52,383 nt of DNA from DATNIB01 sp035604685 (GCA_035604685.1 DATNIB010000033.1:1-52383), one strand, 5' to 3'. Shown: positions 15,532-24,694, counted from the stretch's first letter. Notes: generated by a model from the sequence alone, not told the origin. Translations and numbers: made by a program.

Positions 15532-16347
15532 GTGGCCCGCGCATCGCACGTCCCGAGCCGCGCCCAGCCGGCCGCGGCGGCCTCGGCGAACGGGTCGGCG
15601 ACGCCGTCGGGGGAGCGAGACGTCGATCCCGTGCCGCCCGAGCTCGACCTCTCCCGGGTGCCCGCCCACGTCGCCTGCGTGATGGACGGCAACGGCCGGT
15701 GGGCCAGCCAGCGGGGACTGGCGCGGACCGACGGCCACGTGGCGGGCGAGGAGGCCCTGTTCAACGTCGTGAACGGCGCCCTCGAGATCGGCCTGCCCTG
15801 GCTGACCGTCTACGCCTTCTCGACGGAGAACTGGCGGCGGCCGGCCGAGGAGGTTCGCTTCCTCATGGCGTTCAACGAGACCCTGCTCGTCCGGCGGCGC
15901 GACGAGCTCTACGAGCGCGGCGTGCGCATCCGGTTCGCCGGTCGCCGGGACTGGCGGGTGCCGCGCCGCGTGCTGCGGCGCATGGAGGAGTCAGAGCAGC
16001 TGACCGACCGCAACCGCCGGATGACCCTCACCATGGCGTTCAACTACGGCGGCCGGGCCGAGATCGTCGACGCGGTGCGGGCGCTCGTGGCCGAGGGCGT
16101 CCCCGCGGACAAGGTGGACGAGCGGGCGATCCGACGCCGCCTCTACTTCCCCGACATGCCGGACCCGGACCTCGTGATCCGCACGTCGGGCGAGACCCGG
16201 ATCTCGAATTTCTTGCTGTGGGAGCTCGCCTACAGCGAGCTGGCCTTCCCCGAGCTGCTCTGGCCCGACTTCCGCAGCCGCCACCTGTACCAGGCGGTGA
16301 TCGACTACCAGCAGCGACACCGTCGGTACGGCGGCGTCGACCGGTGA
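15532..16347 (+). CDS. uppS: Isoprenyl transferase (cis-prenyl diphosphate synthase, UppS family)
   Basis: A 271-residue cis-prenyltransferase. The hallmark motifs are MDGNGRWA (residues 51-58, catalytic Asp52), YAFSTENWRRP, and RTSGETRISNFLLWE. It condenses isopentenyl diphosphate onto an allylic primer to make the polyprenyl carrier lipid of cell-wall synthesis. A weakly conserved, Ala/Ser-rich N-terminal extension of about 40 residues precedes the catalytic domain. It is kept because the -10 element places the mRNA 5' end at this GTG. Product chain length (Z-farnesyl versus decaprenyl or undecaprenyl) cannot be read from the sequence. Coupled by GTGA to the next gene. Confidence 0.93.
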   Translation: MARASHVPSRAQPAAAASANGSATPSGERDVDPVPPELDLSRVPAHVACVMDGNGRWASQRGLARTDGHVAGEEALFNVVNGALEIGLPWLTVYAFSTENWRRPAEEVRFLMAFNETLLVRRRDELYERGVRIRFAGRRDWRVPRRVLRRMEESEQLTDRNRRMTLTMAFNYGGRAEIVDAVRALVAEGVPADKVDERAIRRRLYFPDMPDPDLVIRTSGETRISNFLLWELAYSELAFPELLWPDFRSRHLYQAVIDYQQRHRRYGGVDR

Positions 16348-16601
16348 GCGTCACCCGGCTCGCCCTGGTGCTGGGCGCCCTCGTCCTGGCCGGCCTCTGC
16401 GTGCTGGCCGGCATCGGGTTCACCGCCGCCATCCCGGTCCTCGTGACCGTCGCCGTCCTCGTCGTGCTGGTGGGCGGGGGCAACCTGATCGCCGGCCGCT
16501 CGTCGCCCCCCGCCGCCCACCGGGTCGGTGACCCCGGGGACCAGTCCGAGCCCGGGCCGCGCAGCCCGGCCGACCGGCCGGCCGCCGGCGGCGCGGCGTG
16601 A
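16344..16601 (+). CDS. Small membrane protein of unknown function between uppS and recO
   Basis: An 85-residue protein. Two adjacent hydrophobic segments (LALVLGALVLAGLCVLAGI and AIPVLVTVAVLVVLVGGG) form a probable helical hairpin, followed by a polar, Pro-rich cytoplasmic tail of about 35 residues. I do not recognise a family. The gene is supported by its 4-bp overlaps with both neighbours (GTGA at each end), which argue for translation within the uppS-recO operon. A role in the envelope is plausible from context only. Confidence 0.6.
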   Translation: MSVTRLALVLGALVLAGLCVLAGIGFTAAIPVLVTVAVLVVLVGGGNLIAGRSSPPAAHRVGDPGDQSEPGPRSPADRPAAGGAA

Positions 16602-17332
16602 GCCTGTTCCGGGACACCGGCGTGGTGCTCCGCACCTACCGGCTGGGAGAGGCGGACCGCATCGTGGTCTTCCTGACGCAGGGGCACGGCAAGGTCCGCG
16701 CCGTGGCCAAGGGGGTCCGGCGCACCTCGTCCAAGTTCGGCGCGCGCCTCGAGCCCCTGAGCCACGTCGCCCTCCTCCTCTGGCAAGGCCGGGGCGACCT
16801 CGACATCGTGAACCAGGTCGAGGTGATCGACACCTTCCGCGCGGTGCGCGAGGACCTCGACCGGGTGGCCAAGGGCCTCACCATGCTCGAGGTGGTCGAT
16901 CAGATCGCCCAGGAGCGCCACCCCGACGGCCGCCTCTACACGATGCTGGTGGGCGCCCTGCGGGTGCTGGCGGACGAGACCCGCGACTGCGCCCTCATCC
17001 TTCCCGCCTTCTTCTTGAAGGTGTTGGCACTCGAAGGGGCGACGCCGGTGCTCGACGTCTGCGCCACCTGCGGCAAGCCCGACGGCGAGGTGGAGCTGGT
17101 GGCCTTCGACCTCGTCGAGGGCGGCACCCTCTGCCGGGCCTGCCGCCGCGGGCGTCCCGTTAGCGCCGAGGTGGTGGCGCTCATGCGCCGCATTCTCGGC
17201 GGGGAGCTGGGCGGCGTGCTGGCCGCGGCGCCGCATCCGGGCACCGACGAGTTGTCCGGGCTCGCCACCGAGGCGATGGAGGCCCACCTCGACCGCCGCC
17301 TGCGCAGCGTGCGGTCGTCCGCCGGACTCTGA
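16598..17332 (+). CDS. recO: DNA repair protein RecO
   Basis: A 244-residue RecO. It has an N-terminal OB fold (TGVVLRTYRLGEADRIVVFLT, then GKVRAVAKGVRRTSSKFGARLEP), a helical domain, and a C-terminal zinc finger with Cys155, Cys158, Cys179 and Cys182 (CATCGK and CRAC). RecO works with RecR and RecF to load RecA onto SSB-coated ssDNA in gap repair. The zinc finger is complete, unlike in E. coli RecO. GTG start overlaps the preceding stop by 4 bp; hemW begins 10 bp downstream. Confidence 0.93.
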   Translation: MSLFRDTGVVLRTYRLGEADRIVVFLTQGHGKVRAVAKGVRRTSSKFGARLEPLSHVALLLWQGRGDLDIVNQVEVIDTFRAVREDLDRVAKGLTMLEVVDQIAQERHPDGRLYTMLVGALRVLADETRDCALILPAFFLKVLALEGATPVLDVCATCGKPDGEVELVAFDLVEGGTLCRACRRGRPVSAEVVALMRRILGGELGGVLAAAPHPGTDELSGLATEAMEAHLDRRLRSVRSSAGL

Positions 17333-17342
17333 GTCGGACCCC

Positions 17343-18449
17343 GTGCTGGCCGAACCCTTCGGCGTCTACGTCCACCTGCCGTTCTGCGCGCACAAGTGCG
17401 ACTTCTGCGCCTTCGCCACCTATGAGGGCCGCGATGCGCTCATCGCTCCCTACGTCGCGGGCTGCCGGACCGAGCTCGACCGAGCGGCGGCCGCGGGCGA
17501 GCTCCCGGCCGCCACCAGCGTGTACCTGGGGGGCGGCACCCCGTCGCGCCTGTCGGCCGCGCAGCTCACCTCGCTCGTCGGCGCCGTCGACCGGGCGGCC
17601 GGCGCCGAGGTGAACGTCGAATGCCATCCCGAAGACGTCGACGCCGACTTCCTGGCCGAGCTGCGCGCCAGCGGCGTGACGCGCCTGTCGCTCGGGGTCC
17701 AGTCGACCCGCGCCCATGTGCTGCGCGCCCTCGATCGGCGCGGCACGCCCGACACGGTGCTGGCGGCGGCCGAGCTGGTGGCGGCGGCCGGCTTCTCTAC
17801 CTGGAGCGTCGACCTCATCTTCGGCGCGTCGGGCGAATCCGACGACGACTGGGCGGCCACGCTCGACGACGTGCTCGGCCTGGCCTCGCCACCGCCCCAC
17901 CTGAGCACCTACGCACTCGGCGTCGAGCCCGGCACGCCGCTCGCGGCCGACGCAGCGCGCCATCCGGATCCCGACGCCCAGGCCCGCCGCTACCGGCTGG
18001 CCGACGAGCGCCTGGGCGCCGCCGGCTACCGGTGGGAGGAGATCTCCAACTGGGCGAAGCCCGGCCACGAGTGCCGCCACAACCACCTCTACTGGGAGCA
18101 GGGCCCGTACCGGGGGATCGGCTCGGGCGCGCACTCCCACCGGGCCGGGCGCCGCTGGTGGAACGTGCGGACCCCCGAGCGCTACCTGGCACAGGTGACG
18201 GCCGGTGCCTCGCCGGTGGCCGGCGAGGAGGTGCTGGACGACGAGCAGCGCGCGGCAGAGGCGCTGTCCCTGTCGCTGCGCACGCCGGCCGGCGTGCCCG
18301 AGGCCGCGCTCGCCGACGCGCCCGAGCTGGCCGGCCTGGTGGAGCGGCGCGCCGGTCGGGCCGTGCTCACCGTCCGCGGGCGCCTCGTCGCCGACGAGCT
18401 GACGCTGCGGTTGGGGGTGGCCGCGGAGGGAGCCAGTATCCTTCGCTGA
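17343..18449 (+). CDS. hemW: Radical SAM protein HemW (haem chaperone, formerly HemN-like)
   Basis: A 368-residue radical SAM protein with the cluster motif CAHKCDFC (Cys15, Cys19, Cys22), the GGGTPSRL SAM-binding motif, ECHPED, and RLSLGVQS. The N-terminal extension typical of true coproporphyrinogen dehydrogenase HemN is absent and the first Cys is only 15 residues in, which marks it as HemW. HemW binds haem and is thought to insert it into target proteins. GTG start 10 bp after recO. The last base of its stop is the first base of the glyS ATG, and the glyS promoter lies within its final codons. Confidence 0.9.
   Translation: MLAEPFGVYVHLPFCAHKCDFCAFATYEGRDALIAPYVAGCRTELDRAAAAGELPAATSVYLGGGTPSRLSAAQLTSLVGAVDRAAGAEVNVECHPEDVDADFLAELRASGVTRLSLGVQSTRAHVLRALDRRGTPDTVLAAAELVAAAGFSTWSVDLIFGASGESDDDWAATLDDVLGLASPPPHLSTYALGVEPGTPLAADAARHPDPDAQARRYRLADERLGAAGYRWEEISNWAKPGHECRHNHLYWEQGPYRGIGSGAHSHRAGRRWWNVRTPERYLAQVTAGASPVAGEEVLDDEQRAAEALSLSLRTPAGVPEAALADAPELAGLVERRAGRAVLTVRGRLVADELTLRLGVAAEGASILR
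18437..18442 (+). promoter_or_regulatory. -10 element (TATCCT) for glyS inside the end of hemW
   Basis: TATCCT ends exactly 6 nt before the ATG at 18449. The predicted +1 is the A of ATG, giving a leaderless glyS mRNA separate from read-through of the hemW operon. Confidence 0.5.
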
Positions 18450-19786
18450 TGCCTGCGGCACCCGCCCGGCCCGACGGCGCGTCCTCCGATCCCGAGCTCT
18501 TCGACAAGATCGTCAACCTCTGCAAGCGCCGGGGCTTGGTCTTCCCCTCGGCCGAGATCTACGGCGGCTTCCGTTCCACCTACGACTACGGCCCGCTCGG
18601 CGTCAACCTGCTGCGCAATGTGAAGGACGCCTGGTGGCGCTCGATGGTGCAGCTGCGCGACGAGGTCGTCGGCCTGGACGCGGCCGTCCTCTCGCCCGCC
18701 GCCGTGTGGGCGGCCTCGGGGCACCTCGAGAACTTCACCGATCCGCTGGTCGACTGTCGCAGCTGTCACGAGCGTTGGCGGGCCGACAAGATCGACGGCG
18801 TCTGCCCCAACTGCGGCTCGACGGACTTCACCGAGCCGCGGAGCTTCAACCTCATGTTCAAGACGCACGCCGGGCCGGTGGAGGACGAGGGCACCATCGC
18901 CTACCTCCGGCCCGAGACGGCCCAGGGCATGTTCACCAACTTCGCCAACGTCCTCACCACCACCCGCAAGCGTCCGCCCTTCGGCATCGCGCAGGTCGGC
19001 AAGTCGTTCCGCAACGAGATCACCCCGCAGAACTTCGTCTTTCGCACCCGCGAGTTCGAGCAGATGGAGATGGAGTACTTCGTCCCGCCGGCCGACGCGG
19101 CCGGGTGGCACGAGTACTGGCTGGCCGAGCGGCTGCGCTGGTACTTCGAGCTCGGCATGCCCGAGGCCATGCTGCGCGTCCGGCACCACGACGCAGATGA
19201 GCTGTCGCACTACTCGCTCGGCACCGCCGACATCGAGTTCGCCTTCCCCTGGGGCTGGGACGAGCTGGAGGGCGTGGCCAACCGCGGCGACTACGACCTG
19301 CGCGTCCACTCGGCCGCCTCCGGCGAGCGTCTGGAGTATTTCGACCAGGCCACCAACGAGCGCTACGTGCCGTTCGTGATCGAGCCGGCGGTCGGCGCCA
19401 CCCGGGCGATGATGGCCTTCCTCATCGCCGCCTACGACGAGGACGAGGTGGGCGGGGAGGCCCGCACCGTGCTGCGCCTGCACTGGCGCCTGGCCCCGAC
19501 CCAGGTGGCCGTCCTGCCGCTCTCCAGGAAGGAGACGCTCGAGCCGCTCACCGCGCGCGTGCTCGGGCTCCTCCAGGAGCACTTCATGTGCGACCACGAC
19601 ACCACCCAGTCGATCGGCCGCCGCTACCGGCGCCAGGACGAGGTCGGCACGCCCTGGTGCGTGACCGTCGACTTCGACTCGCTGGAGGACGACGCGGTCA
19701 CGGTGCGCGAGCGGGACACCACCGCCCAGGTGCGCGTGCCGATCGAGGGCCTGCTCGACGAGCTCTGGCGGCGGGCCCGGGGCTGA
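18449..19786 (+). CDS. glyS: Glycyl-tRNA synthetase (eukaryote-like dimeric type)
   Basis: A 445-residue class II synthetase of the alpha2 type. The N-terminus contains EIYGGFRSTYDYGPLG. A zinc-binding insertion follows (Cys103, Cys106, Cys119, Cys122), then motif 2 as GKSFRNEITPQNFVFRTREFEQMEMEYF and motif 3 region PAVGATRAMMAFL. The anticodon-binding domain follows LAPTQVAVLPL and ends with GTPWCVTVDFDSLEDDAVTVRERD. It charges tRNA-Gly with glycine. Two-subunit glyQ/glyS enzymes are unrelated. The start has no Shine-Dalgarno but sits directly behind its own -10 element. Confidence 0.96.
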   Translation: MPAAPARPDGASSDPELFDKIVNLCKRRGLVFPSAEIYGGFRSTYDYGPLGVNLLRNVKDAWWRSMVQLRDEVVGLDAAVLSPAAVWAASGHLENFTDPLVDCRSCHERWRADKIDGVCPNCGSTDFTEPRSFNLMFKTHAGPVEDEGTIAYLRPETAQGMFTNFANVLTTTRKRPPFGIAQVGKSFRNEITPQNFVFRTREFEQMEMEYFVPPADAAGWHEYWLAERLRWYFELGMPEAMLRVRHHDADELSHYSLGTADIEFAFPWGWDELEGVANRGDYDLRVHSAASGERLEYFDQATNERYVPFVIEPAVGATRAMMAFLIAAYDEDEVGGEARTVLRLHWRLAPTQVAVLPLSRKETLEPLTARVLGLLQEHFMCDHDTTQSIGRRYRRQDEVGTPWCVTVDFDSLEDDAVTVRERDTTAQVRVPIEGLLDELWRRARG

Positions 19787-19789
19787 TCG

Positions 19790-20608
19790 CTAGGCCGTCC
19801 GGCGGTACTTGCGCACGGCCAGCGGGATGAAGATCACCAGTAGGCCGAGGCACCAGGCGACCGCCTCCTCGGTGCTGGTGGCGGTCGGCCCGCCGCTCAT
19901 GAGCGCCCTCGAGGCGTTCACCACCTTGGTCACGGGTTGGTTGTTGGCGAACGCCTGGAGCCAGCCGGGCATGCTCTTCACGAGCACGAAGCCAGACGAC
20001 GCGAAGGTGAACGGGAACAGGATCGGGAACGCCATGACCTGGGCCGTCTCGCTGTTGGTGGCGCTCAGCCCGATGAGCGAGAAGGCCCAGCTGAGGGTCC
20101 AGGCGAACAGGAGCAGCAGGCCCAGCCCGGCCACGAAGCTCGGGACGCTGGTCTGGACGCGGAACCCCACCAGGAACCCCACCCCGGTCATGATGACGAT
20201 CGACCCGAGGTTGCGCACCAGGTCGGCCACGGTGCGGCCCGACAGCACCGCCGAGCGGGCCATGGGGAGCGCGCGGAAGCGTTCGATGAGGCCCTTCTGG
20301 AGATCCTCGGCCAGGCCGACCGCGGTCGAGACCGAGCCGAAGGACACGGTCTGCACGAAGACGCCGGGCATGAGGTAGTCGACGTAGCTGGTGCCCGGGA
20401 TGTGGATCGCGCCGGCGAAGATGTAGCGGAACAAGAGGACGAGCATCACCGGTTGGATCACCGTGAAGAGGAGGGTCTCGGGCTGGCGGCGGATGGCGAC
20501 GATGTAGCGCCAGGCGATGGTGTAGATGTCGCTCGCCAACCAGCGGCCGCGGGCCAAGAGGCCGTCGGCGTCGGCGCCGGCCAGCGCGGGGTCGACGGCG
20601 ATCGTCAC
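19790..20608 (-). CDS. ABC-2 type transporter permease (DrrB-like)
   Basis: A 272-residue membrane protein with six hydrophobic segments, including LLFTVIQPVMLVLLFRYIFAGAI near the start and a final CLGLLVIFIPLAVRKY. It also has the ABC-2 signature region (LPMARSAVLSGRTVADLVRN) and the helix pair around SFSLIGLSATNSETAQV. Together with the ATPase encoded just upstream it forms an exporter of the daunorubicin-resistance (DrrAB) type. The substrate cannot be inferred; such pairs export drugs, polyketides or lipids. GTG start overlaps the ATPase stop by 4 bp (GTGA). Convergent with glyS with 3 bp between stops. Confidence 0.88.
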   Translation of the reverse strand: MTIAVDPALAGADADGLLARGRWLASDIYTIAWRYIVAIRRQPETLLFTVIQPVMLVLLFRYIFAGAIHIPGTSYVDYLMPGVFVQTVSFGSVSTAVGLAEDLQKGLIERFRALPMARSAVLSGRTVADLVRNLGSIVIMTGVGFLVGFRVQTSVPSFVAGLGLLLLFAWTLSWAFSLIGLSATNSETAQVMAFPILFPFTFASSGFVLVKSMPGWLQAFANNQPVTKVVNASRALMSGGPTATSTEEAVAWCLGLLVIFIPLAVRKYRRTA

Positions 20609-21633
20609 CGGCCACCTCGGGCCCCACCACCCGCCATGGCCCTGGCTAGGGCGGCCTGCTCGGCACCCGAGCCGTCGGTGCCGTCCGCGGCCTCGGCTCG
20701 GTGCCCGGTCAAGAGCAAGAAGACGTCGTCGAGGCTGGGCTCGCGCAGCGTGAGGCCGGTCACCTCGACGGCGTGGGCGTCGAGCGTCCGGAGCACCTCG
20801 GTGGCGACCCTGGGGCCCGCCCGTCCGGTGAGCTCCACCGAGCTGCCGTCGACGTGCGGTGCGCTCTCGGTCAGGCCGGTGAGCAGCGCCGCGGCCTTGC
20901 GGGCCTGTGCGGGATCGTGGAGCCCGACCACGACGACGGTCTCGCCGAGGCCGGCCTTCAGCTCGGCCGGCGTGCCCTCGGCGATCACCTTGCCGTGGTC
21001 CACCACGACCACGCGGCCGGCCAGCCGGTCGGCCTCCTCCAGGTACTGGGTGGTGAGCAGGAGGGTCGTCCCGGCGGCGACCAGGGCCTCGATGGTCACC
21101 CACATGTCCTGGCGGCCCTGGGGGTCGAGGCCGGTCGTCGGCTCGTCCAAGAAGAGGACCGGCGGACGCCCGACGAGCGCAGCGGCCAGGTCGAGCCGGC
21201 GTCGCATGCCGCCCGAGTAGGTCTTCAAGGGGCGGTTGGCCGCGTCGGTCAACCCGAACCCCTCGAGCAGCTCGTCCGCCCGCACCAGCGAGTCGCGCTT
21301 TGCGATGTGGGTCAGCCGCCCCACCATGAGCAGGTTCTCCCGACCGGTGAGGTTCTCGTCGACCGTCGCGTACTGGCCGGCCAGCCCGATGACGCGCCGC
21401 ACGGTGGCCGCCTCCTTCACCACGTCGTGCCCGAGGATCGACGCCCGCCCGCGGTCGGGCTGCAGGATGGTGGAGAGGATCCGCACCGCCGTCGTCTTGC
21501 CGGCGCCGTTGGGCCCGAGGACGCCGAGCACGGTGCCCGCCTCGGCGGAGAGCGAGAGGCCGTCCAGTGCGCGGACCTCGCCCTTGGCGAAGGTCTTCTC
21601 GAGATCGACCGCCTCGATGGCCGGCTGCGCCAC
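20605..21633 (-). CDS. ABC transporter ATPase (DrrA family)
   Basis: A 342-residue ATPase. Walker A GPNGAGKT is at 40-47, Q-loop region GQYATVDENLTGREN, signature YSGGM at 139-143, Walker B VLFLDEP at 159-165, and H-loop region TTQYLEEADRLA. The ~100-residue C-terminal extension with PSLDDVFLLLTGH is typical of DrrA, the drug-exporter ATPase family. It energises the permease encoded by the overlapping downstream gene. The GTG start is fixed by a -10 hexamer ending 6 nt upstream; no Shine-Dalgarno is present. Confidence 0.92.
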   Translation of the reverse strand: MAQPAIEAVDLEKTFAKGEVRALDGLSLSAEAGTVLGVLGPNGAGKTTAVRILSTILQPDRGRASILGHDVVKEAATVRRVIGLAGQYATVDENLTGRENLLMVGRLTHIAKRDSLVRADELLEGFGLTDAANRPLKTYSGGMRRRLDLAAALVGRPPVLFLDEPTTGLDPQGRQDMWVTIEALVAAGTTLLLTTQYLEEADRLAGRVVVVDHGKVIAEGTPAELKAGLGETVVVVGLHDPAQARKAAALLTGLTESAPHVDGSSVELTGRAGPRVATEVLRTLDAHAVEVTGLTLREPSLDDVFLLLTGHRAEAADGTDGSGAEQAALARAMAGGGARGGR

Positions 21634-21639
21634 CCGGCG

Positions 21640-21645
21640 AATCTA
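21640..21645 (-). promoter_or_regulatory. -10 element (TAGATT) for the ABC exporter operon
   Basis: On the minus strand TAGATT ends exactly 6 nt before the GTG at 21633, predicting a leaderless transcript for the ATPase-permease pair. Confidence 0.5.
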
Positions 21646-21741
21646 ACGGGTCCGCCGGACTCCCCATTGCCGCCGTCGGCCCGCGGCCGGCGCCCCGGTC
21701 GCCGGGTGAACCTTCGAAAGGGGCCACCCGGACGGGCCGGG

Positions 21742-21747
21742 TAATGT
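21742..21747 (+). promoter_or_regulatory. Possible -10 element (TAATGT) for ppdK
   Basis: GGG-TAATGT lies 72 nt before the ppdK ATG. Unlike its neighbours, ppdK would then have a leader of about 65 nt and a normal Shine-Dalgarno (AGGAGA, 21809-21814). Confidence 0.35.
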
Positions 21748-21819
21748 TGGACCCGCTCCACGCAGGTCGTCGGCCCCTTGGGGCCCGGTCGCGCCTGATC
21801 TCGGCACCCAGGAGACCCC

Positions 21820-24648
21820 ATGCCGTTCGTGTTCGACTTCGACCATGTCCATCCCAAGGCGCCGATGGAGCTGAAGGACCTCCTCGGCGGCAAGGGCGCC
21901 AACCTGGCCGAGATGACGTCGGTGCTGCAGCTCCCGGTGCCGCCGGGGTTCACGATCACGACCGACGCCTGCCGGGCCTACATGGAGGCGGGCTGGCCCG
22001 AGGGCCTGTCCGACCAGGTGGCCAAGGCCCGGCGGCGCCTGGAGCGCGCCATGGGCAAGACGATCGGCGACCCCGACGACCCCCTCCTCGTCTCGGTGCG
22101 CTCGGGCGCCAAGTTCTCCATGCCCGGGATGATGGACACCGTCCTCAACCTGGGACTGAATGACCGCTCGGTCTTGGGGCTCGCCCGCCAGACCGGTGAC
22201 GAGCGGTTCGCCTATGACTCCTACCGCCGGTTCGTCGCCATGTACGGGCGCATCGTGCTGGACATCCCCGGCGCCGAATTCGACGAGCTGTTCGAAGCGG
22301 CCAAGGAGCTGGCCGGGACCACCTCGGACGCCAACGTCCCGACCGAGCTCTTGGTCTACCTCGTCCGCTCCTACCAACAGGTCGTGGAGCGCCACACCAA
22401 GCGGCCCTTCCCCCAGGACCCGGCCGAGCAGTTGCGCGGCGCCATCGAGGCCGTCTTCTCGAGCTGGAACGGCGCCCGCGCCGTCGCCTACCGCGAGCGC
22501 GAGCACATCGCCCACGATCTCGGCACCGCCGTCAACGTGCAGGCGATGGTGTTCGGCAACCGCGACGACCAGTCGGGCACCGGGGTGGGCTTCACCCGCG
22601 ACCCCGCCACGGGCGCCACCGGCGCCTACGGCGACTTCCTGGTGAACGCGCAGGGCGAGGACGTGGTGGCCGGCATCCGCAACACTGAGCCGATCTCGGC
22701 GCTCGAGCGCCAGTTCCCCGCCGTCTACGGCGAGCTGATCGCCATCTTCGACCGCCTGGAGCGCCACTACCGCGACATGTGCGACACGGAGTTCACCATC
22801 GAGCAGGGCAAGTTGTGGATGCTCCAGACGCGCGTCGGCAAGCGCAGCGGCCGCGCCGCCCTGCGCATGGCGGTCGAGATGACCAAGGAGCCCGCGATCG
22901 CCCTCGGCCGCGCCGAGGCGGTGGCGCGGATCACCGAGGACCACCTCGACTCGGTCCTGCACCCCCAGTTCGCCGGCTCCGGACATGCGGTGCTGGCCAA
23001 GGGGCTCGGCGCCTCGCCCGGCGCGGCCGTCGGGCGCGCCTACTTCACCGCCGACGACGCGGCGGCCGCGGCCGCCCGCGGTGAGCCCGTGATCCTGGTG
23101 CGCAACGAGACCTCGCCCGAGGACGTGCACGGAATGCTGGCCGCCGAGGGGATCCTGACCGCCCGGGGCGGGCTGGTCAGCCACGCCGCGGTGGTGGCGC
23201 GCGGCTGGGGCAAGCCCGCCGTGGTCGGTGCCGAGGTGCTGCGCATCTCCGGCCACGCCGTGACCGTCGGATCGGTGACCGTGGCCGAGGGCGAGTGGCT
23301 GTCGCTCGACGGCGGCGCGGGCATCGTCGTGCTGGGCGCGGTGCCCCTGGTGCCGGCCGAGCCGACCCCGGAGTTCCGCACGCTCCTGCGCTGGGCCGAC
23401 GAGATCCGCTCGGGGCACCTCGCGGTGCGGGCCAACGCCGACACCGGGCCCGATGCCGCCAACGCGCGGCGCCTCGGCGCCGAGGGGATCGGGCTCTGCC
23501 GGACCGAGCACATGTTCTTGGGGGAGGACCGACTGCCCATCGTGCGCCGCATGATCCTGGCCGGTACCAAAGAGGAAGAGACGGCCGCGCTGGAGGAGCT
23601 GCGGGTGGCGCAGCGCAGCGACTTCACCGAGATCCTGGCCGCCATGGACGGGCTCCCGGTTACCGTGCGGCTCCTCGACCCACCGCTGCACGAGTTCCTG
23701 CCGTCCATCCACGAGCTGGCCGTGAAGGAGGCGACGACCGGGCTCAGCGCCGAGGAGCGCCGACTCTACGACGCGGCCCATCTGTGGCAGGAGGCCAACC
23801 CGATGCTGGGGACGCGCGGCGTGCGGCTCGGCGTCTTGAAACCCGGCCTCTACGCCATGCAGGTGCGGGCGCTCATGGAGGCCGCCCACGACCGGGTTCG
23901 CGCCGGCGGCCACCCCGTCATCGAGATCATGATCCCGCTCACCGTGAGCGGTCCCGAGCTCGCCCTCGCCCGCAGCTGGGTGGAGGACGCGGTGGCGGCG
24001 GTCCGGGCCGAGGAGGCCGGCAAGAAGTCGGCCAAGCAGGGGCCGGAGCCGACCACCGGCCGCCTCGAGGTAACGATCGGCACCATGGTCGAGACGCCCC
24101 GGGCCGCGCTCTTGGCGGGCGACCTGGCCCGGTCGGCCGATTTCTTCTCGTTCGGCACCAACGACCTCACCCAGATGACCTTCGGGTTCAGTCGGGACGA
24201 CGTCGAGGGACGGCTGATGTCGGCCTACCTCGAACTCGGGCTCCTCTCGCGCAATCCCTTCGAGGTGGTCGATGCCGACGGCGTGGGCGAGCTCATCCGC
24301 CTGGCGGTCGAGCGCGGCCGGCGGCAACGCCCGGGCCTCAAGATCGGCGTGTGCGGCGAGCACGGGGGCGACCCGATCTCGATCGGCACCTTCTACGACG
24401 CCGGGTTGGACTACGTGAGCTGCTCGCCCTTCCGCGTGCCGGTGGCCCGCCTGGCCGCCGCCCAGGCCGTGCTGGCCGCCGGCCACTACACGGAGCCGGC
24501 CAAGGAGAAGGAGCCGGCGAGGAAGGCAGCCGACAAGGCCAAGAAGGCGGGCGGCAAGCCGAAGGCCAAGGCCCGGACGGCGACGGCGTCGCGCAACGGG
24601 TCCGGCGCCGGCACCGCCGCAAGAAGGCGGACCGCCGCCGCGCGCTGA
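21820..24648 (+). CDS. ppdK: Pyruvate, phosphate dikinase
   Basis: A 942-residue enzyme interconverting pyruvate, ATP and phosphate with phosphoenolpyruvate, AMP and pyrophosphate. The N-terminal ATP-grasp domain opens with LLGGKGANLAEM and has SVRSGAKFSMPGMMDTVLNLG. The swivelling domain carries the phosphohistidine in GGLVSHAAVVARGWGKPAVVG at His455, the same number as in the well-studied Clostridium enzyme. The PEP-binding barrel ends with KIGVCGEHGGDP (catalytic Cys845). The last ~50 residues are an extra Lys/Arg/Ala-rich tail beyond the usual end. AGGAGA precedes the ATG. In this gene order it directly precedes dnaG-rpoD. It probably serves gluconeogenic or PPi-linked glycolytic flux. 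Confidence 0.96.
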   Translation: MPFVFDFDHVHPKAPMELKDLLGGKGANLAEMTSVLQLPVPPGFTITTDACRAYMEAGWPEGLSDQVAKARRRLERAMGKTIGDPDDPLLVSVRSGAKFSMPGMMDTVLNLGLNDRSVLGLARQTGDERFAYDSYRRFVAMYGRIVLDIPGAEFDELFEAAKELAGTTSDANVPTELLVYLVRSYQQVVERHTKRPFPQDPAEQLRGAIEAVFSSWNGARAVAYREREHIAHDLGTAVNVQAMVFGNRDDQSGTGVGFTRDPATGATGAYGDFLVNAQGEDVVAGIRNTEPISALERQFPAVYGELIAIFDRLERHYRDMCDTEFTIEQGKLWMLQTRVGKRSGRAALRMAVEMTKEPAIALGRAEAVARITEDHLDSVLHPQFAGSGHAVLAKGLGASPGAAVGRAYFTADDAAAAAARGEPVILVRNETSPEDVHGMLAAEGILTARGGLVSHAAVVARGWGKPAVVGAEVLRISGHAVTVGSVTVAEGEWLSLDGGAGIVVLGAVPLVPAEPTPEFRTLLRWADEIRSGHLAVRANADTGPDAANARRLGAEGIGLCRTEHMFLGEDRLPIVRRMILAGTKEEETAALEELRVAQRSDFTEILAAMDGLPVTVRLLDPPLHEFLPSIHELAVKEATTGLSAEERRLYDAAHLWQEANPMLGTRGVRLGVLKPGLYAMQVRALMEAAHDRVRAGGHPVIEIMIPLTVSGPELALARSWVEDAVAAVRAEEAGKKSAKQGPEPTTGRLEVTIGTMVETPRAALLAGDLARSADFFSFGTNDLTQMTFGFSRDDVEGRLMSAYLELGLLSRNPFEVVDADGVGELIRLAVERGRRQRPGLKIGVCGEHGGDPISIGTFYDAGLDYVSCSPFRVPVARLAAAQAVLAAGHYTEPAKEKEPARKAADKAKKAGGKPKAKARTATASRNGSGAGTAARRRTAAAR

Positions 24649-24694
24649 GGCGCCCGCCCGGCGCCCGCCCGCTTCGTCCCGGCGCGGCGCCGGG

